DNA from: Tardiphaga robiniae
GTDB lineage: Bacteria > Pseudomonadota > Alphaproteobacteria > Rhizobiales > Xanthobacteraceae
Assembly: GCF_001618955.1 (NCBI RefSeq)
Contig: NZ_LVYV01000012.1
Span: 248,001-312,000, forward strand
Direction: 5' to 3'
DNA length: 64,000 bases
Shown: positions 26,462-35,721 of the stretch, piece by piece
Position numbering within the stretch: position 1 is the stretch's first letter
How the letters are laid out: the number at the start of each line of letters is the position of its first letter
The notes under the pieces: generated by a model
What the model was told of the DNA's origin: nothing
Databases searched by the model: none
The model's input: the letters and a program-made list of their open reading frames with translations, nothing else
Translations under genes and position numbers: made by a program

Positions 26462-26971
26462 ATGAATCAGCCTGTGATGAAATTCAAAGCCTCCTCTTCC
26501 CTCAACTCTGCACCAGCGACCGGGCGAATCGCCTTCATCCAGTCGTGCTGGCACAAGGACATCGTCGATCAATGCCGTGTCGGTTTTGTCGCCGAACTTG
26601 CACGGCATGGTGTGCCTGACAGTCAGATCGATGTCTTCGAAGTGCCCGGCGCCTTCGAAATTCCGTTGCAGGCGAAATTGCTGGCGCGCACCGGGCGCTA
26701 TGTCGCGATCGTCGCCACCGGGCTCATCGTGGACGGTGGCATCTATCGCCATGAATTCGTCTCTGAGGCGGTGATCAACGGGTTGATGCGGGTGCAGCTC
26801 GACAGCGATGTGCCGGTGATCTCGGCGGTGCTGACGCCGCAGCATTTCCACGAACATGCCGAACACGTCAGGTTCTTCCGCGAGCATTTCGTCGTGAAGG
26901 GCACCGAGGCGGCGACGGCCTGTGCAGCGACCATCGCCAATATCGCGGCGACCCGGCAACTGGCCGCCTGA
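26462..26971 (+). CDS. ribH: 6,7-dimethyl-8-ribityllumazine synthase, type II (RibH2-like)
   Basis: 169 residues. It condenses ArPP with dihydroxybutanone phosphate in riboflavin synthesis. Family marks are [51 protein letters not shown] and the C-terminal [10 protein letters not shown]. The [11 protein letters not shown] stretch and the [12 protein letters not shown] insertion match the RibH2 decameric type of Brucella and Mesorhizobium rather than the icosahedral type I. It is not in a rib operon here; it stands alone under an FMN riboswitch, the arrangement known for RibH2. Confidence 0.93.
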   Translation: MNQPVMKFKASSSLNSAPATGRIAFIQSCWHKDIVDQCRVGFVAELARHGVPDSQIDVFEVPGAFEIPLQAKLLARTGRYVAIVATGLIVDGGIYRHEFVSEAVINGLMRVQLDSDVPVISAVLTPQHFHEHAEHVRFFREHFVVKGTEAATACAATIANIAATRQLAA

Positions 26972-27105
26972 TCGCCGCAACACCGCGTTATGCCGTACGG
27001 CCGGGCAGGGCTGCAAGGCTCCTGACCGCCTGGTGCGGGTGGCGTTTCCCGCCACGGCACGGCATAATTCGGCAGCAGAAATCACAAGCAAAATTCGGGA
27101 GAAGC

Positions 27106-28095
27106 GTGTTGGGAACGTTCAAGGCTGTCCGCATCGACAAGGCTGACAAAGGCACCACGGTTGCGCTGACGCAGTTCGATGAATCCGAATTGATGGACGG
27201 CGACGTCACCGTGCGGGTCGAATGGTCCACGGTGAATTACAAGGACGGCCTCGCCGTCACCGGCAAGGCGCCGGTGGTGCGCCGATTCCCGATGATCGCC
27301 GGCATCGACTTTGCCGGCACGGTGGAAGTCTCGTCCAATCCGAACTGGAAGCCCGGCGATAAGGTCATCGGCAATGGCTGGGGCATGGGCGAAACCCATC
27401 TCGGCGCCTATGCCGAAAAGACCCGAGTGAAAGGCGACTGGCTGGTGCGGCTGCCGGACGGCATGACCACCCGCGATGCCATGGCGGTCGGCACCGCCGG
27501 TTACACCGCGATGCTTAGCGTGCTGGCGCTGGAGAAGCACGGGCTGAAGCCCGCCGATGGCCCAATCGTCGTGACGGGCGCCGCCGGCGGCGTCGGCTCG
27601 GTGGCGATCGCCGTGCTGTCGAAGCTCGGTTACCAGGTCATCGCCTCGACCGGCCGGACCTCGGAGGAGGGTTATCTCAAGGGCCTCGGCGCCAGCGAGA
27701 TCATCGACCGCAACGAACTCTCGGGACCGGCCAAGCCGCTGGCCAAGGAGCGCTGGGCCGGCGGCATCGACAGCGTCGGTTCGACCACCCTGGCGAATCT
27801 CCTGTCGATGACGAAGTATCGCGGCGCCATCGCGGCCTGCGGTCTCGCGGCCGGCATGGACCTGCCATCTTCGGTTGCACCCTTCATTTTACGCGGCGTG
27901 TGTCTTCTCGGCATCGATTCTGTCATGTGCCCGATCGAGCTGCGACAGCAGGCCTGGGCGAGGTTGGCGACGGATCTGGATCACACAAAACTCGCTGAAA
28001 TCACTCAGGAAATTTCGCTGGACCAGGTGATCGACGCCGGCGCCAAGGTGCTGGCCGGGCAGGTGCGCGGGCGAATCGTGGTAAAGATCGGCTAA
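27106..28095 (+). CDS. AcuI/YhdH-family acrylyl-CoA reductase-like enzyme
   Basis: 329 residues, medium-chain reductase of the YhdH/AcuI branch. Marks are [33 protein letters not shown], the Rossmann [19 protein letters not shown], and the C-terminal [10 protein letters not shown]. AcuI reduces acryloyl-CoA to propionyl-CoA with NADPH, relieving acrylate toxicity. GTG 27106 is the start, behind CGGGAG. It follows ribH by 134 bases that contain a GC-rich inverted repeat (TTATGCCGT near 26988 with ACGGCATAA near 27059). Confidence 0.85.
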   Translation: MLGTFKAVRIDKADKGTTVALTQFDESELMDGDVTVRVEWSTVNYKDGLAVTGKAPVVRRFPMIAGIDFAGTVEVSSNPNWKPGDKVIGNGWGMGETHLGAYAEKTRVKGDWLVRLPDGMTTRDAMAVGTAGYTAMLSVLALEKHGLKPADGPIVVTGAAGGVGSVAIAVLSKLGYQVIASTGRTSEEGYLKGLGASEIIDRNELSGPAKPLAKERWAGGIDSVGSTTLANLLSMTKYRGAIAACGLAAGMDLPSSVAPFILRGVCLLGIDSVMCPIELRQQAWARLATDLDHTKLAEITQEISLDQVIDAGAKVLAGQVRGRIVVKIG

Positions 28096-28206
28096 CGACG
28101 TTCAGACTTTACCAACCAACCTGCTCCATTGTTGCCACGGTTGGTATGGTAAGCAGCGGGTAAAGACATCAGGCGGTCATCCGCGCTCGGTTGTTCGGAG
28201 TATCCT

Positions 28207-28839
28207 ATGGTTGCGCGTTATGTGTTGGGAGCGGTGCTTGCCGCCACGGTGGCGACCCCCGCGCTGGCTGGGTCGATGACGGCCGAAGAGGCCCGCAAGT
28301 TTGTTGCCGGCAAAGTCTTTGCCTTTACCTGTTTCGACGGCACCCGCGGCGCAGACCGCGTGTTCGACGATGGCGGTGCGGCGGGCGCGGTGCAGTTTTC
28401 GGGCTCCGGTCCGGCGCGTAACATGCGCCTGCCGGGCAATACGCTTCAGGTCCGCGGCGAAGCCATCTGCGCCTCGATCAAGGGCATCCCGTTCGAGCCG
28501 TGTTTCAATCTCAACAAGAATGACGAACGCAGCTTCCGTGGCTCGGTCTCCGGCATGGGCTTCGCCTATTGCGATTTCCGCCACCAGGGCGGCCGGGGCC
28601 AGATGCTGATGGCGCGTTCGCTGTCGGCCCCGCGCTCGCTGCGCGCGCCGTCCACCACCCGTTCGGCCGATGCTTCCGCTGGTGCCGACAATACGGTGAC
28701 CCGCGTCTCGACCCCGCGCGTCGAGAGCAGCAAGATCGACGCCGTCGGATCGATCAAGTCCGAGCCGGCCAAGGAAATTGCCAAGACGCCGGAGCCTGAA
28801 AAGACCGAAGCGCTCGAACTGCGTAAATCCACCAACTAA
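28207..28839 (+). CDS. Secreted hypothetical protein
   Basis: 210 residues. A clear signal peptide (MVARYVLGAVLAATVATPALA) precedes a compact domain of about 120 residues with paired cysteines (FTCFDGTRG, GEAICASI, FEPCFNLNK, FAYCDFRH) that could form two disulfides in the periplasm. The last 70 residues are Ser/Glu/Lys-rich and likely disordered. CGGAG precedes the ATG. Not recognised as a named family. It is convergent with htpX, 5 bases apart. Confidence 0.7.
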   Translation: MVARYVLGAVLAATVATPALAGSMTAEEARKFVAGKVFAFTCFDGTRGADRVFDDGGAAGAVQFSGSGPARNMRLPGNTLQVRGEAICASIKGIPFEPCFNLNKNDERSFRGSVSGMGFAYCDFRHQGGRGQMLMARSLSAPRSLRAPSTTRSADASAGADNTVTRVSTPRVESSKIDAVGSIKSEPAKEIAKTPEPEKTEALELRKSTN

Positions 28840-28844
28840 GCAAG

Positions 28845-29996
28845 CTAGGCGTGGCGACTCCAGGGGCCCCGTAGCGGCTCCTGCGCGCTGCCTGCAAGCG
28901 ATTTGCCGTTGCTCCATGGACCGGACCTCGGCGGCAGCGGCGGCGTCTCCGTGCCGTTTGAAACCTCTGCTGCGTCCGTATCGGACGGCAGTGCCATCCG
29001 GCCGGGATCGTGTCCTCCGGCGAATTTCACCAGTGCCGCGACCCGCGAATCCACCGACGGATGCGTCGCGAACAGATCGGCAAAACCCTCGCGGGGATTG
29101 TCGATGCACATCTCCATCACGGCCGATGTCGCGCCGGGCAGTTCGCCGCGGTTCTCGATCTTGCGCAGCGCCGAGATCATGGCGTCGGGATTCTTGGTCA
29201 GCTCCACCGAACCCGCATCGGCCAGTAGTTCGCGCGAGCGCGACAGCGCGAAGCGCACCACCAGCGACAGCGCCCAGGCCAGCGCGATCAGTGCCACAGC
29301 GATGATGATGACAATGACTGCACCGCCGCCGGAACCTTTGTTGTTGTCGCTCGAGGACGACGAGCGTGAAGGGCTGCCGCCGAAGCGGAAACCGGAATTG
29401 ATGAATATCCGGAAGAACAGTTCGGCCGCGAAGCCGACCACGCCGGCGATGATGACGGCGACTACCATCAACTGCACGTCGCCGTTGCGGATATGCGTCA
29501 GCTCGTGGCCGAGCACCGCTTCCATCTCGTCATCGTTGAGCGCGCGCAGGAGGCCCGTCGTGACCGTGACAGAATATTGCCTGGGGTTCAGGCCGGTGGC
29601 GAAGGCGTTCAGCGCATCAGAGTCCATCACCTTGAGCTTCGGCATCGGAATGCCGCGTGAGATGCAGAGATTCTCAAGGAGATTATAGAGCCGCGGCTGC
29701 TCCTGCCGCGTCACGCTTTCGCTACCGGTGATGCTATCGATCATCTTTTGATGACCGAAATAGGCGATGACGATCCACAACACTGCGCCGATAGTGGCGA
29801 AGGGAAGCGCCTTGATCAGGTCGCGCGTTGCGGCGTTGATGTAATACGCAACCGAGCCATTGCTGTTGACCACCACCTCGCCGATCAGCGCGCCGGCGAA
29901 CACCATCACATAGATTAGCAGGAATAATCCTGCGAGCAGCAGCATCGAACGCGTCTTGTTCGAGGCGATATGCGTATAGAGACCATAGGCGGCCAT
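28845..29996 (-). CDS. M48 family zinc metalloprotease (HtpX-like)
   Basis: 383 residues. Two N-terminal membrane segments, then the M48 zinc site HELTHIRNGD (about residues 165-174) with the third ligand in SRSRELLADAGSV, plus two more membrane spans between them interrupted by a Ser/Gly-rich loop. HtpX-type proteases degrade misfolded inner-membrane proteins. A Pro-rich cytoplasmic tail of about 50 residues is extra compared with E. coli HtpX. It lies 26 bases after lemA on the same strand, a frequent gene pair. Confidence 0.9.
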   Translation of the reverse strand: MAAYGLYTHIASNKTRSMLLLAGLFLLIYVMVFAGALIGEVVVNSNGSVAYYINAATRDLIKALPFATIGAVLWIVIAYFGHQKMIDSITGSESVTRQEQPRLYNLLENLCISRGIPMPKLKVMDSDALNAFATGLNPRQYSVTVTTGLLRALNDDEMEAVLGHELTHIRNGDVQLMVVAVIIAGVVGFAAELFFRIFINSGFRFGGSPSRSSSSSDNNKGSGGGAVIVIIIAVALIALAWALSLVVRFALSRSRELLADAGSVELTKNPDAMISALRKIENRGELPGATSAVMEMCIDNPREGFADLFATHPSVDSRVAALVKFAGGHDPGRMALPSDTDAAEVSNGTETPPLPPRSGPWSNGKSLAGSAQEPLRGPWSRHA

Positions 29997-30022
29997 GATG
30001 CGCTGCTCGGTTCAGGCCGTGA

Positions 30023-30583
30023 TCAGAACTTGACCTGCGGCACGGCTTCGACCTCCTTGCGGGTCTCGCCGAGATCGAAGAACTCCTTCGGGTGGAAGCC
30101 GAAGGTTCCGGCGAACAGAGCCGCGGGCATCTGCTGGATGCCGGTGTTGTATTCGGACACGGCATTGTTGAAGAACCGGCGCGAGGCGGCGATCTTGTTC
30201 TCGATGTCCGAGAGCTCGGTCTGCAGCTGCTGGAAGTTCGTATTGGCCTTGAGGTCCGGATAGGCCTCGGACAGCGCGATCAGCCGGCCGAGCGCGCCAG
30301 AGAGCTGGTTTTCCGCCGCGCCGACCTGCGCCGGGCCCTGTGCGTTCATCGCCGAATTGCGCGCCTTGATGACGTCGTCGAGGGTGCCGCGCTCATGCGC
30401 GGCATAGCCCTTCACGGTTTCGATCAGGTTCGGGATCAGGTCGTGGCGCTGCTTGAGCTGCACATCGATATCGGCAAAGGACTGGTTGACCCGCTGGCTC
30501 AGCGCCACCAGCCGGTTGTAGGCGGCAAATGCCAGGACAATCAGGACAACGATGACGCCAAGAACGATCCAGCCGGTCGACAT
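30023..30583 (-). CDS. lemA: LemA family protein
   Basis: 186 residues from ATG 30583: a single N-terminal membrane anchor (IVLGVIVVLIVLAFAAYN) followed by the LemA helical domain with NRLVALSQRVNQSFADIDVQ, LKQRHDLIPNLIETVKGYA and the C-terminal YNTGIQQMPAALFAGTFGF. The family has a four-helix-bundle exterior domain of unknown biochemical role and is commonly paired with an M48 protease, as here. The ORF extends to 30700, but the extension lacks homology. GGGGG precedes the chosen ATG. Confidence 0.92.
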   Translation of the reverse strand: MSTGWIVLGVIVVLIVLAFAAYNRLVALSQRVNQSFADIDVQLKQRHDLIPNLIETVKGYAAHERGTLDDVIKARNSAMNAQGPAQVGAAENQLSGALGRLIALSEAYPDLKANTNFQQLQTELSDIENKIAASRRFFNNAVSEYNTGIQQMPAALFAGTFGFHPKEFFDLGETRKEVEAVPQVKF

Positions 30584-30938
30584 GTAAGAACCCCCAAAGA
30601 AACCATCAAACCCAAAGCCTAGCCGATCATGCGGCCGCAGAGCAGGGGCCGCAGGCAGTTGCGGCACGGATTGGTCGCGGCGAGGGTGGAATACGTTCAA
30701 GGTGGCGAGGCCTGGCCAATGACCGGCGTTGCCCCCACGCCTTCCTGCTGATGACGAGAAGAAAGTCAGCGCTGCAATCCTAGGGATACTATCCCCGGCA
30801 TACTTCGTTGCAGTTGTGCATCAGTCTGCGAGAGTCTTGTACGTGACGCCTGCGGGTTAGCGCCGGTGCGCTATCCGTCATCCAGCCGTCATCCGCTAAA
30901 CCTAATGAAACCCTAACTTTTGAGGCTGGGGATTTCTG

Positions 30939-33893
30939 ATGTTGGAATGGCGTAACGGCGCGAGCCGGCTTGCGATGGGTGTGGTCGTGGCGGCGCTGGT
31001 GGCGCCGATGGCGGCGGAAGCGACGACATTCACAGTGCCAGCCGGCACAACCGATACGGCCACGAAGACCTTGGCGGACGGTGAGACCGGCACGGTGGCG
31101 GCGGGCGGGACGCTGCGCTCCACCTCCGGCACTGCGAATATCGGCCTGACCGGCACCAGCATCGTCGTCACCAACTCGGGTATCATCGAGAACACCAGCA
31201 CAGGCCGTGCGATAGATATGACCGGTGGCGGCACCAGCCGGGTCATCACCTTCCTCAACAACATCGGTGCGATTCTGCGGGCCTCGCAGAACGATGCTCT
31301 CCGGATCAACACGGCGCTCAGCGCTGGCAGCATTGTCATGATCGACAATGCGGGTCTGATTCAGGCCGGTGGCACCGGATATACTGGCTTGGGACAGGCG
31401 CTCGACCTGCGGGCCATTGCGGCGACAGGGGTGTCCTCGACCATCATCAACCGCGCCACTGGCGTGATCGAAGCTCTCACCGACGACGCGATCCGTACCG
31501 GCCAAGGCACGATTGTCGAGAACTACGGGATCATCCGCAGCTACGGCACCAACACATCGAGCGGTTCGGCCGATGGCATCGATAATTCGCGGACCGGCGT
31601 CGTCGTCAACAATTATGCCGGCGCGCTAATCTCTGGCGCGCGGCACGGCATCACCGCGGACACCGATATTATGGTCGTCAACTATGCCGGCGGCACGATC
31701 CTCGGACGCAATGGCTCCGGCGTGGGCTCCGACGGCACCGGTACCGTCACCAACTACGGCCGCATCACCGGCACCTATGCGGGCGTCGGGAATATCTTTA
31801 CGAACGCCGGAGTTGCGTCGGTCGATGGCGACGGCGATGGCGTCGATCTCGATTTGGCAGGCACTGTTGTCAATTACGGGATCATCGAAGGTACCGGTGC
31901 TGGCGGATTCGATAGTGGTGGTCGCGCCAATGCCAGCGAGGGCATCTCGATCGGCGGTGGCACGATCACCAACTTCGGGACAATCAGCGGTGCGAATTAC
32001 GGCATCGTCGTCAATAATGATTCGGTCGTATCGCGCAGTGGCGTCGACGCTACCACCATCACCAACAATGCCGGCGGCACGATCGTCGGCCTGAACGGTT
32101 TCGCGATCCGGCTGGAAAACAAGACCGGTACGGCGATCGACAACGATACGATCGTCAATCGCGGCACGATTATCGGCAATGGCACGATCCCTGATCCCAA
32201 CGCTGTGGTGTTGCTGAAGAGCGGTGCCGTCGACACCAATTCCGTCGGCACCCTCAACGGCGTCACCTATACCGGCACCGGCTCGGCCCGCTTCATCCGC
32301 GGCGATGGCTCCGCGATCCAGATGGGCGAAGGCGCCGACGTGCTGACCAATTACGGCACCATCATCGGCAATACCGGTCGCGCCGTGAACATGGAAGGCG
32401 GCAACGACACCGTCAACGTCATGAAGGGCTCACGCATCGTCGGTCTGGTCGATGGCGGGGTCGGCACGGATACGCTGAACTACAACAAGGCGGGCCTCAC
32501 CGACGCCAAGCGCGCTGCGCTGCAGGCCGGCCAGACCGTGAATATCGGCGGTACACTCTACACCTCGTTCGAGGTGATCACCGGAACGTCGTCTTCGTTC
32601 GCGTCCTTTGCCGGCGCGGGTTCGTTGGGCGTCGCCTCGCTGTTCGACAATCTGCCGGCCAGCGCCACCAGCAGTTCGGTGGTCAATCTGCTCGACAGCG
32701 TTGCCAGCTCGGCAGATGTCGGCGCGGCGCTGGCGCAGCTCACGCCCGCGGCCTATCAGGGCCTCGGCCGCATGACCATGAATGACGCGTTCCAGACGAC
32801 CTCGCTGGTCGGCCAGCACCTGACGCAGAACCGCCTCGGCGGCCTCGGCACCGACATGTCCGGTGTGGGTAACGCGCTGGCGATGTTCGACGGCGGCATG
32901 TTCGACAAGAATTTCAGTGCGGATCGTGCGCTGGCCGCGGTGACGGCGTTCCCTGGCAGCGCAAGTTCTGCGCTGGCCGATGCCGGCTGGGGCGCCAATG
33001 CAGCCGATGCGATGGCCTATGCGCCGGTGACCAAGGCTCTGCCGGGTCTGCGTCCGGTCGCCGTCGCTGCCGAACAGGGCCTGTTCATCACGTCGGGCGC
33101 GAGCTTCGCCCGCGAAGGCGCACGAACTGACGCACCGGGCTTCAAGTCGAACACGGTCAACGTGCTCGCCGGCTACGACCGGCGCATCACGGACAGCATC
33201 GTCGCCGGCGTGTTCGGTGGCTACGCGCTGACCCGCGGCGATATCGATGATGTCGGCAGCCACACCAAGATCTCGACCGGGACCATCGGCGGCTATGGCA
33301 CCTACCAGGCGCCCGGCTGGTTCGCGACCGCCATGGGCCTCTATGGCTTCAGCGACTACGACACCACGCGCGTGGCGGTCGGCACGACGAACACCGCGGC
33401 GTTCAGCGGCGATCATTATTCGATCCGCGGCACGGTGGGCACCGATCTGCGCGTCAGCGGCTGGGTTGTCACACCAGAGATCGGCCTGCAATATACGCGG
33501 GTGATGACCGACGGCTTCGCCGAACGCGGCGGTGCGGCGGCCCTCGTGGTCGGCTCGGACAGTTCGGAATCGCTACGCTCCAGCGTCGGCGCACGCTTCG
33601 CCTATGACTACGCGCTGAATGGCGGTGTGCTGACGCCGGAATTGCGGCTGGCCTGGCTGCATGAATTCAGCGACGGCGTGCGCGGCATCAATGCGAGCTT
33701 CGCCGATACGACATTGCCGGGCTCGTTCATCACCGCGACCGGCAGCGCGCTGCGCGATCGCGGTGTGATCGGTGCCGGCGTGTCGGGCAAGCTCGCGCCG
33801 CTCACGGTGCTGTCGGTGAACTATGATGCGATCGTCGGCAGCAATGACGCCGTCGCGCATCAAGTGATGGGCCGCATCCGGCATTCATTCTGA
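30939..33893 (+). CDS. Autotransporter with beta-helix passenger
   Basis: 984 residues, type Va secretion. Signal peptide (residues 1 to about 28, MGVVVAALVAPMAAEA). The passenger, to about residue 560, is built of short repeats such as VVNYGIIEG, TNYGRITG, ITNFGTISG and INRGTIIG, characteristic of a right-handed beta-helix. A helical linker follows, then the C-terminal autotransporter beta-barrel (about 700-984) ending GRIRHSF, with the terminal Phe needed for BamA recognition. GAGG precedes the ATG. No cleavage or protease motif was seen. It stands alone between lemA (divergent) and a repeat cluster. Confidence 0.92.
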   Translation: MLEWRNGASRLAMGVVVAALVAPMAAEATTFTVPAGTTDTATKTLADGETGTVAAGGTLRSTSGTANIGLTGTSIVVTNSGIIENTSTGRAIDMTGGGTSRVITFLNNIGAILRASQNDALRINTALSAGSIVMIDNAGLIQAGGTGYTGLGQALDLRAIAATGVSSTIINRATGVIEALTDDAIRTGQGTIVENYGIIRSYGTNTSSGSADGIDNSRTGVVVNNYAGALISGARHGITADTDIMVVNYAGGTILGRNGSGVGSDGTGTVTNYGRITGTYAGVGNIFTNAGVASVDGDGDGVDLDLAGTVVNYGIIEGTGAGGFDSGGRANASEGISIGGGTITNFGTISGANYGIVVNNDSVVSRSGVDATTITNNAGGTIVGLNGFAIRLENKTGTAIDNDTIVNRGTIIGNGTIPDPNAVVLLKSGAVDTNSVGTLNGVTYTGTGSARFIRGDGSAIQMGEGADVLTNYGTIIGNTGRAVNMEGGNDTVNVMKGSRIVGLVDGGVGTDTLNYNKAGLTDAKRAALQAGQTVNIGGTLYTSFEVITGTSSSFASFAGAGSLGVASLFDNLPASATSSSVVNLLDSVASSADVGAALAQLTPAAYQGLGRMTMNDAFQTTSLVGQHLTQNRLGGLGTDMSGVGNALAMFDGGMFDKNFSADRALAAVTAFPGSASSALADAGWGANAADAMAYAPVTKALPGLRPVAVAAEQGLFITSGASFAREGARTDAPGFKSNTVNVLAGYDRRITDSIVAGVFGGYALTRGDIDDVGSHTKISTGTIGGYGTYQAPGWFATAMGLYGFSDYDTTRVAVGTTNTAAFSGDHYSIRGTVGTDLRVSGWVVTPEIGLQYTRVMTDGFAERGGAAALVVGSDSSESLRSSVGARFAYDYALNGGVLTPELRLAWLHEFSDGVRGINASFADTTLPGSFITATGSALRDRGVIGAGVSGKLAPLTVLSVNYDAIVGSNDAVAHQVMGRIRHSF

Positions 33894-33900
33894 TCTTTCT

Positions 33901-34074
33901 TCCCCTCTCCCCCAGCGCAGCGAAGCTGCGCGCCGCGGGAGAGGGTGCCTTCGCGGAGCGAAGGCGGGAGAGGGCCTTGCTTATGGCGCCCCCTCTCCCG
34001 TCTCGAACCCGCTTCGCGTGTTCGATCCACCCTCTCCCGCCAAACGTCGCTACGCTCCGTTCGGGGGAGAGGGG
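33901..34074. repeat. Two-unit CCCTCTCCC palindromic repeat cluster
   Basis: Two adjacent stem-loop units (33901-33974 and about 33990-34074), each bounded by CCCTCTCCC and GGGAGAGGG. The inner parts contain TTCGCGGAGCGAAG-like hairpins. A second cluster of the same class fills 35550-35712. This is a third repeat class in the window. Confidence 0.8.
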
Positions 34075-34088
34075 AAACAAGAAGCACC

Positions 34089-34469
34089 TTACGGCTTCGC
34101 AATATGCCAGGTGCCGTTCAGGAAGCCGTCGCCATTGGTGTCGCCGGCGGCCGTGTCCTTCTTGAAGGTGTAGAGCGGCTTGCCCTTATAGGCCCACATC
34201 TTCTTGCCATCGTCGCGCACCACGATGGTCATGTCGGCACTCGGCTTGGCATCGTCCATCGCGAACAGCGGCGGCCAGTTTTCGGCGCAGGGGCCGTTGC
34301 ACATCGACTTGCCGCCGGCGTCCTTATCGAAGGTATAGAGCGTCATGCCCTTGGCATCGACGAAGGTCTTGCCTTTCGCGGTGTCGGCGGTCTTCAGCAT
34401 CTGTGCTGAGGCGGCGCTTGAGGCAAGCATGAGAGTCAGAGCCGCGAGGGCGGCGAATGATTTGGTCAT
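34089..34469 (-). CDS. Secreted-repeat (COG4315) protein
   Basis: 126 residues. Signal peptide MTKSFAALAALTLMLASSAASA, then two copies of the secreted repeat of unknown function: GMTLYTFDKDAGGKSMCNGPCAENWPP and, later, GKPLYTFKKDTAAGDTNGDGF. The Cys pair MCNGPC is conserved in the family. These periplasmic proteins, often annotated as lipoproteins, have no known reaction; no lipobox is seen here. AGGAG lies well placed before the ATG. Confidence 0.85.
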   Translation of the reverse strand: MTKSFAALAALTLMLASSAASAQMLKTADTAKGKTFVDAKGMTLYTFDKDAGGKSMCNGPCAENWPPLFAMDDAKPSADMTIVVRDDGKKMWAYKGKPLYTFKKDTAAGDTNGDGFLNGTWHIAKP

Positions 34470-34535
34470 TGCAGCGTTACTCCTGATGAATTGCGACGCA
34501 GTCGCGTCAGGAGAACAAACGCCATCTGTAGAGAA

Positions 34536-35528
34536 TTATTCCGCGGATGATTCCGATGAATCGAAAACCGCATCGCCCCAGTCGAGCTTGCGGAACTTTG
34601 CATACTTCGCCTTGTCGCGGCGTGGTGCGTTTGCGGCGATAACGCCTACATTTGTGCAGAGTTTTGCCGTGATTTCGATCTTTGTCGTTACCGGTTGCGT
34701 CAGCACGCGCGACGGCCGCTGCGCGACAGGCGCACGCGACAGCGCGACATAGATAAATTTTTCGTCCTCATAGGGAAGTTCTGCAGATTTGAGTTGTTTA
34801 TGGACTCGGGAGCGCTGCAGCCGCTGGCTGAAGTGGCACCAGTCGGGCTTCACCAGCGGACATGCATTGTCATGCGGGCAGGGCGCGATCACATGTGCGC
34901 CAGCGTTGATAAGCTGCGCACGGGCGTCGAGGATGCGTTGATAGCCTGAGGGTGTGCCGGGCTCAACGATGAGCAGCGTATCATTCGTCTTCGTCCACAT
35001 CGCCGCGACGAGTTTTGTCCGCGCGGCATCGTTGAGTTCATTGATGACGTAGCTCGCGATGACGAGATCGGCGGATGGGGCATCGGCGATTGTCGCGGCG
35101 GCATCGCCGAGCTCGTAACGCAGCGCGGGGATGCGGTGGCTGTCCTCTGCCAGACCAAGCGCAAGCGTGCGCAACGCGGGATTGGCATCGAGCAGTGTGA
35201 ACGAAGCGAGCGACGCGAAGGCTTCGGCGCAGGCCCATGTCGCCGTTCCCGGCCCGGCGCCGCAATCGAGTAGCGTGGTCGGTGCGAAGTCCGGTCGTGT
35301 CTCCTGCAGCGCATTGAGGCTGGCGATCACAGCCGCATAGGTCGCCGGCATCCGTGCCAGCGCATAGGCCAGCGCGTCGGTCTCGTTGCGGATGGTCGTG
35401 GAGCCGCCGCCGGAGCGATATGTCTTCGAGATTGCGTCGGATCGCGCTGCTGCGTCGTTGCGCGAGAAGCCGTGCAGGCGCGCGTTGAGAGCGGCGGTGA
35501 GTTCGGCGGGGAGATCGGGGGCGGTCAT
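34536..35528 (-). CDS. Rsm22-family methyltransferase-like protein
   Basis: 330 residues related to mitochondrial Rsm22/METTL17, which assists small-subunit ribosome assembly. SAM motif I is LLDCGAGPGTATWA. The cysteines CPHDNACPLVKPDWCHF plus a fourth in TAKLCTNVG match the spacing of the 4Fe-4S ligands known in METTL17. The ORF runs 37 codons further upstream, but that part is read from the 35550 repeat cluster, so ATG 35528 is chosen. Bacterial role is inferred from homologues. Confidence 0.85.
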   Translation of the reverse strand: MTAPDLPAELTAALNARLHGFSRNDAAARSDAISKTYRSGGGSTTIRNETDALAYALARMPATYAAVIASLNALQETRPDFAPTTLLDCGAGPGTATWACAEAFASLASFTLLDANPALRTLALGLAEDSHRIPALRYELGDAAATIADAPSADLVIASYVINELNDAARTKLVAAMWTKTNDTLLIVEPGTPSGYQRILDARAQLINAGAHVIAPCPHDNACPLVKPDWCHFSQRLQRSRVHKQLKSAELPYEDEKFIYVALSRAPVAQRPSRVLTQPVTTKIEITAKLCTNVGVIAANAPRRDKAKYAKFRKLDWGDAVFDSSESSAE

Positions 35529-35549
35529 GCTGGACGCGCTTGCTTTCTT

Positions 35550-35712
35550 CCCCTCTCCCCCGCGAAGCGAAGCTTCGCTAGGCGGGAGAGGGTGGATCGA
35601 ACGTGCGTAGCACGTTCGAGACGGGAGAGGGGTAACCACAAACTCCGAGCTCTGTACACCCCTCTCCCGCCTTCGCTTCGCTCAGGCACCCTCTCCCGCA
35701 AGGGGAGAGGGG
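35550..35712. repeat. CCCTCTCCC palindromic repeat cluster, second copy
   Basis: Same class as 33901-34074: two units bounded by CCCTCTCCC/GGGAGAGGG with inner hairpins GCGAAGCGAAGCTTCGC and ACGTGCGTAGCACGT. It fills the whole space between smc and the Rsm22-like gene. Confidence 0.85.
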
Positions 35713-35721
35713 AAAGGAAGC

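Noticed and set aside
26988-27067. Inverted repeat between ribH and the AcuI-like gene
   Set aside because: Nine-base arms 62 bases apart with GC-rich inner sequence; could be a weak terminator or chance, not enough to call.
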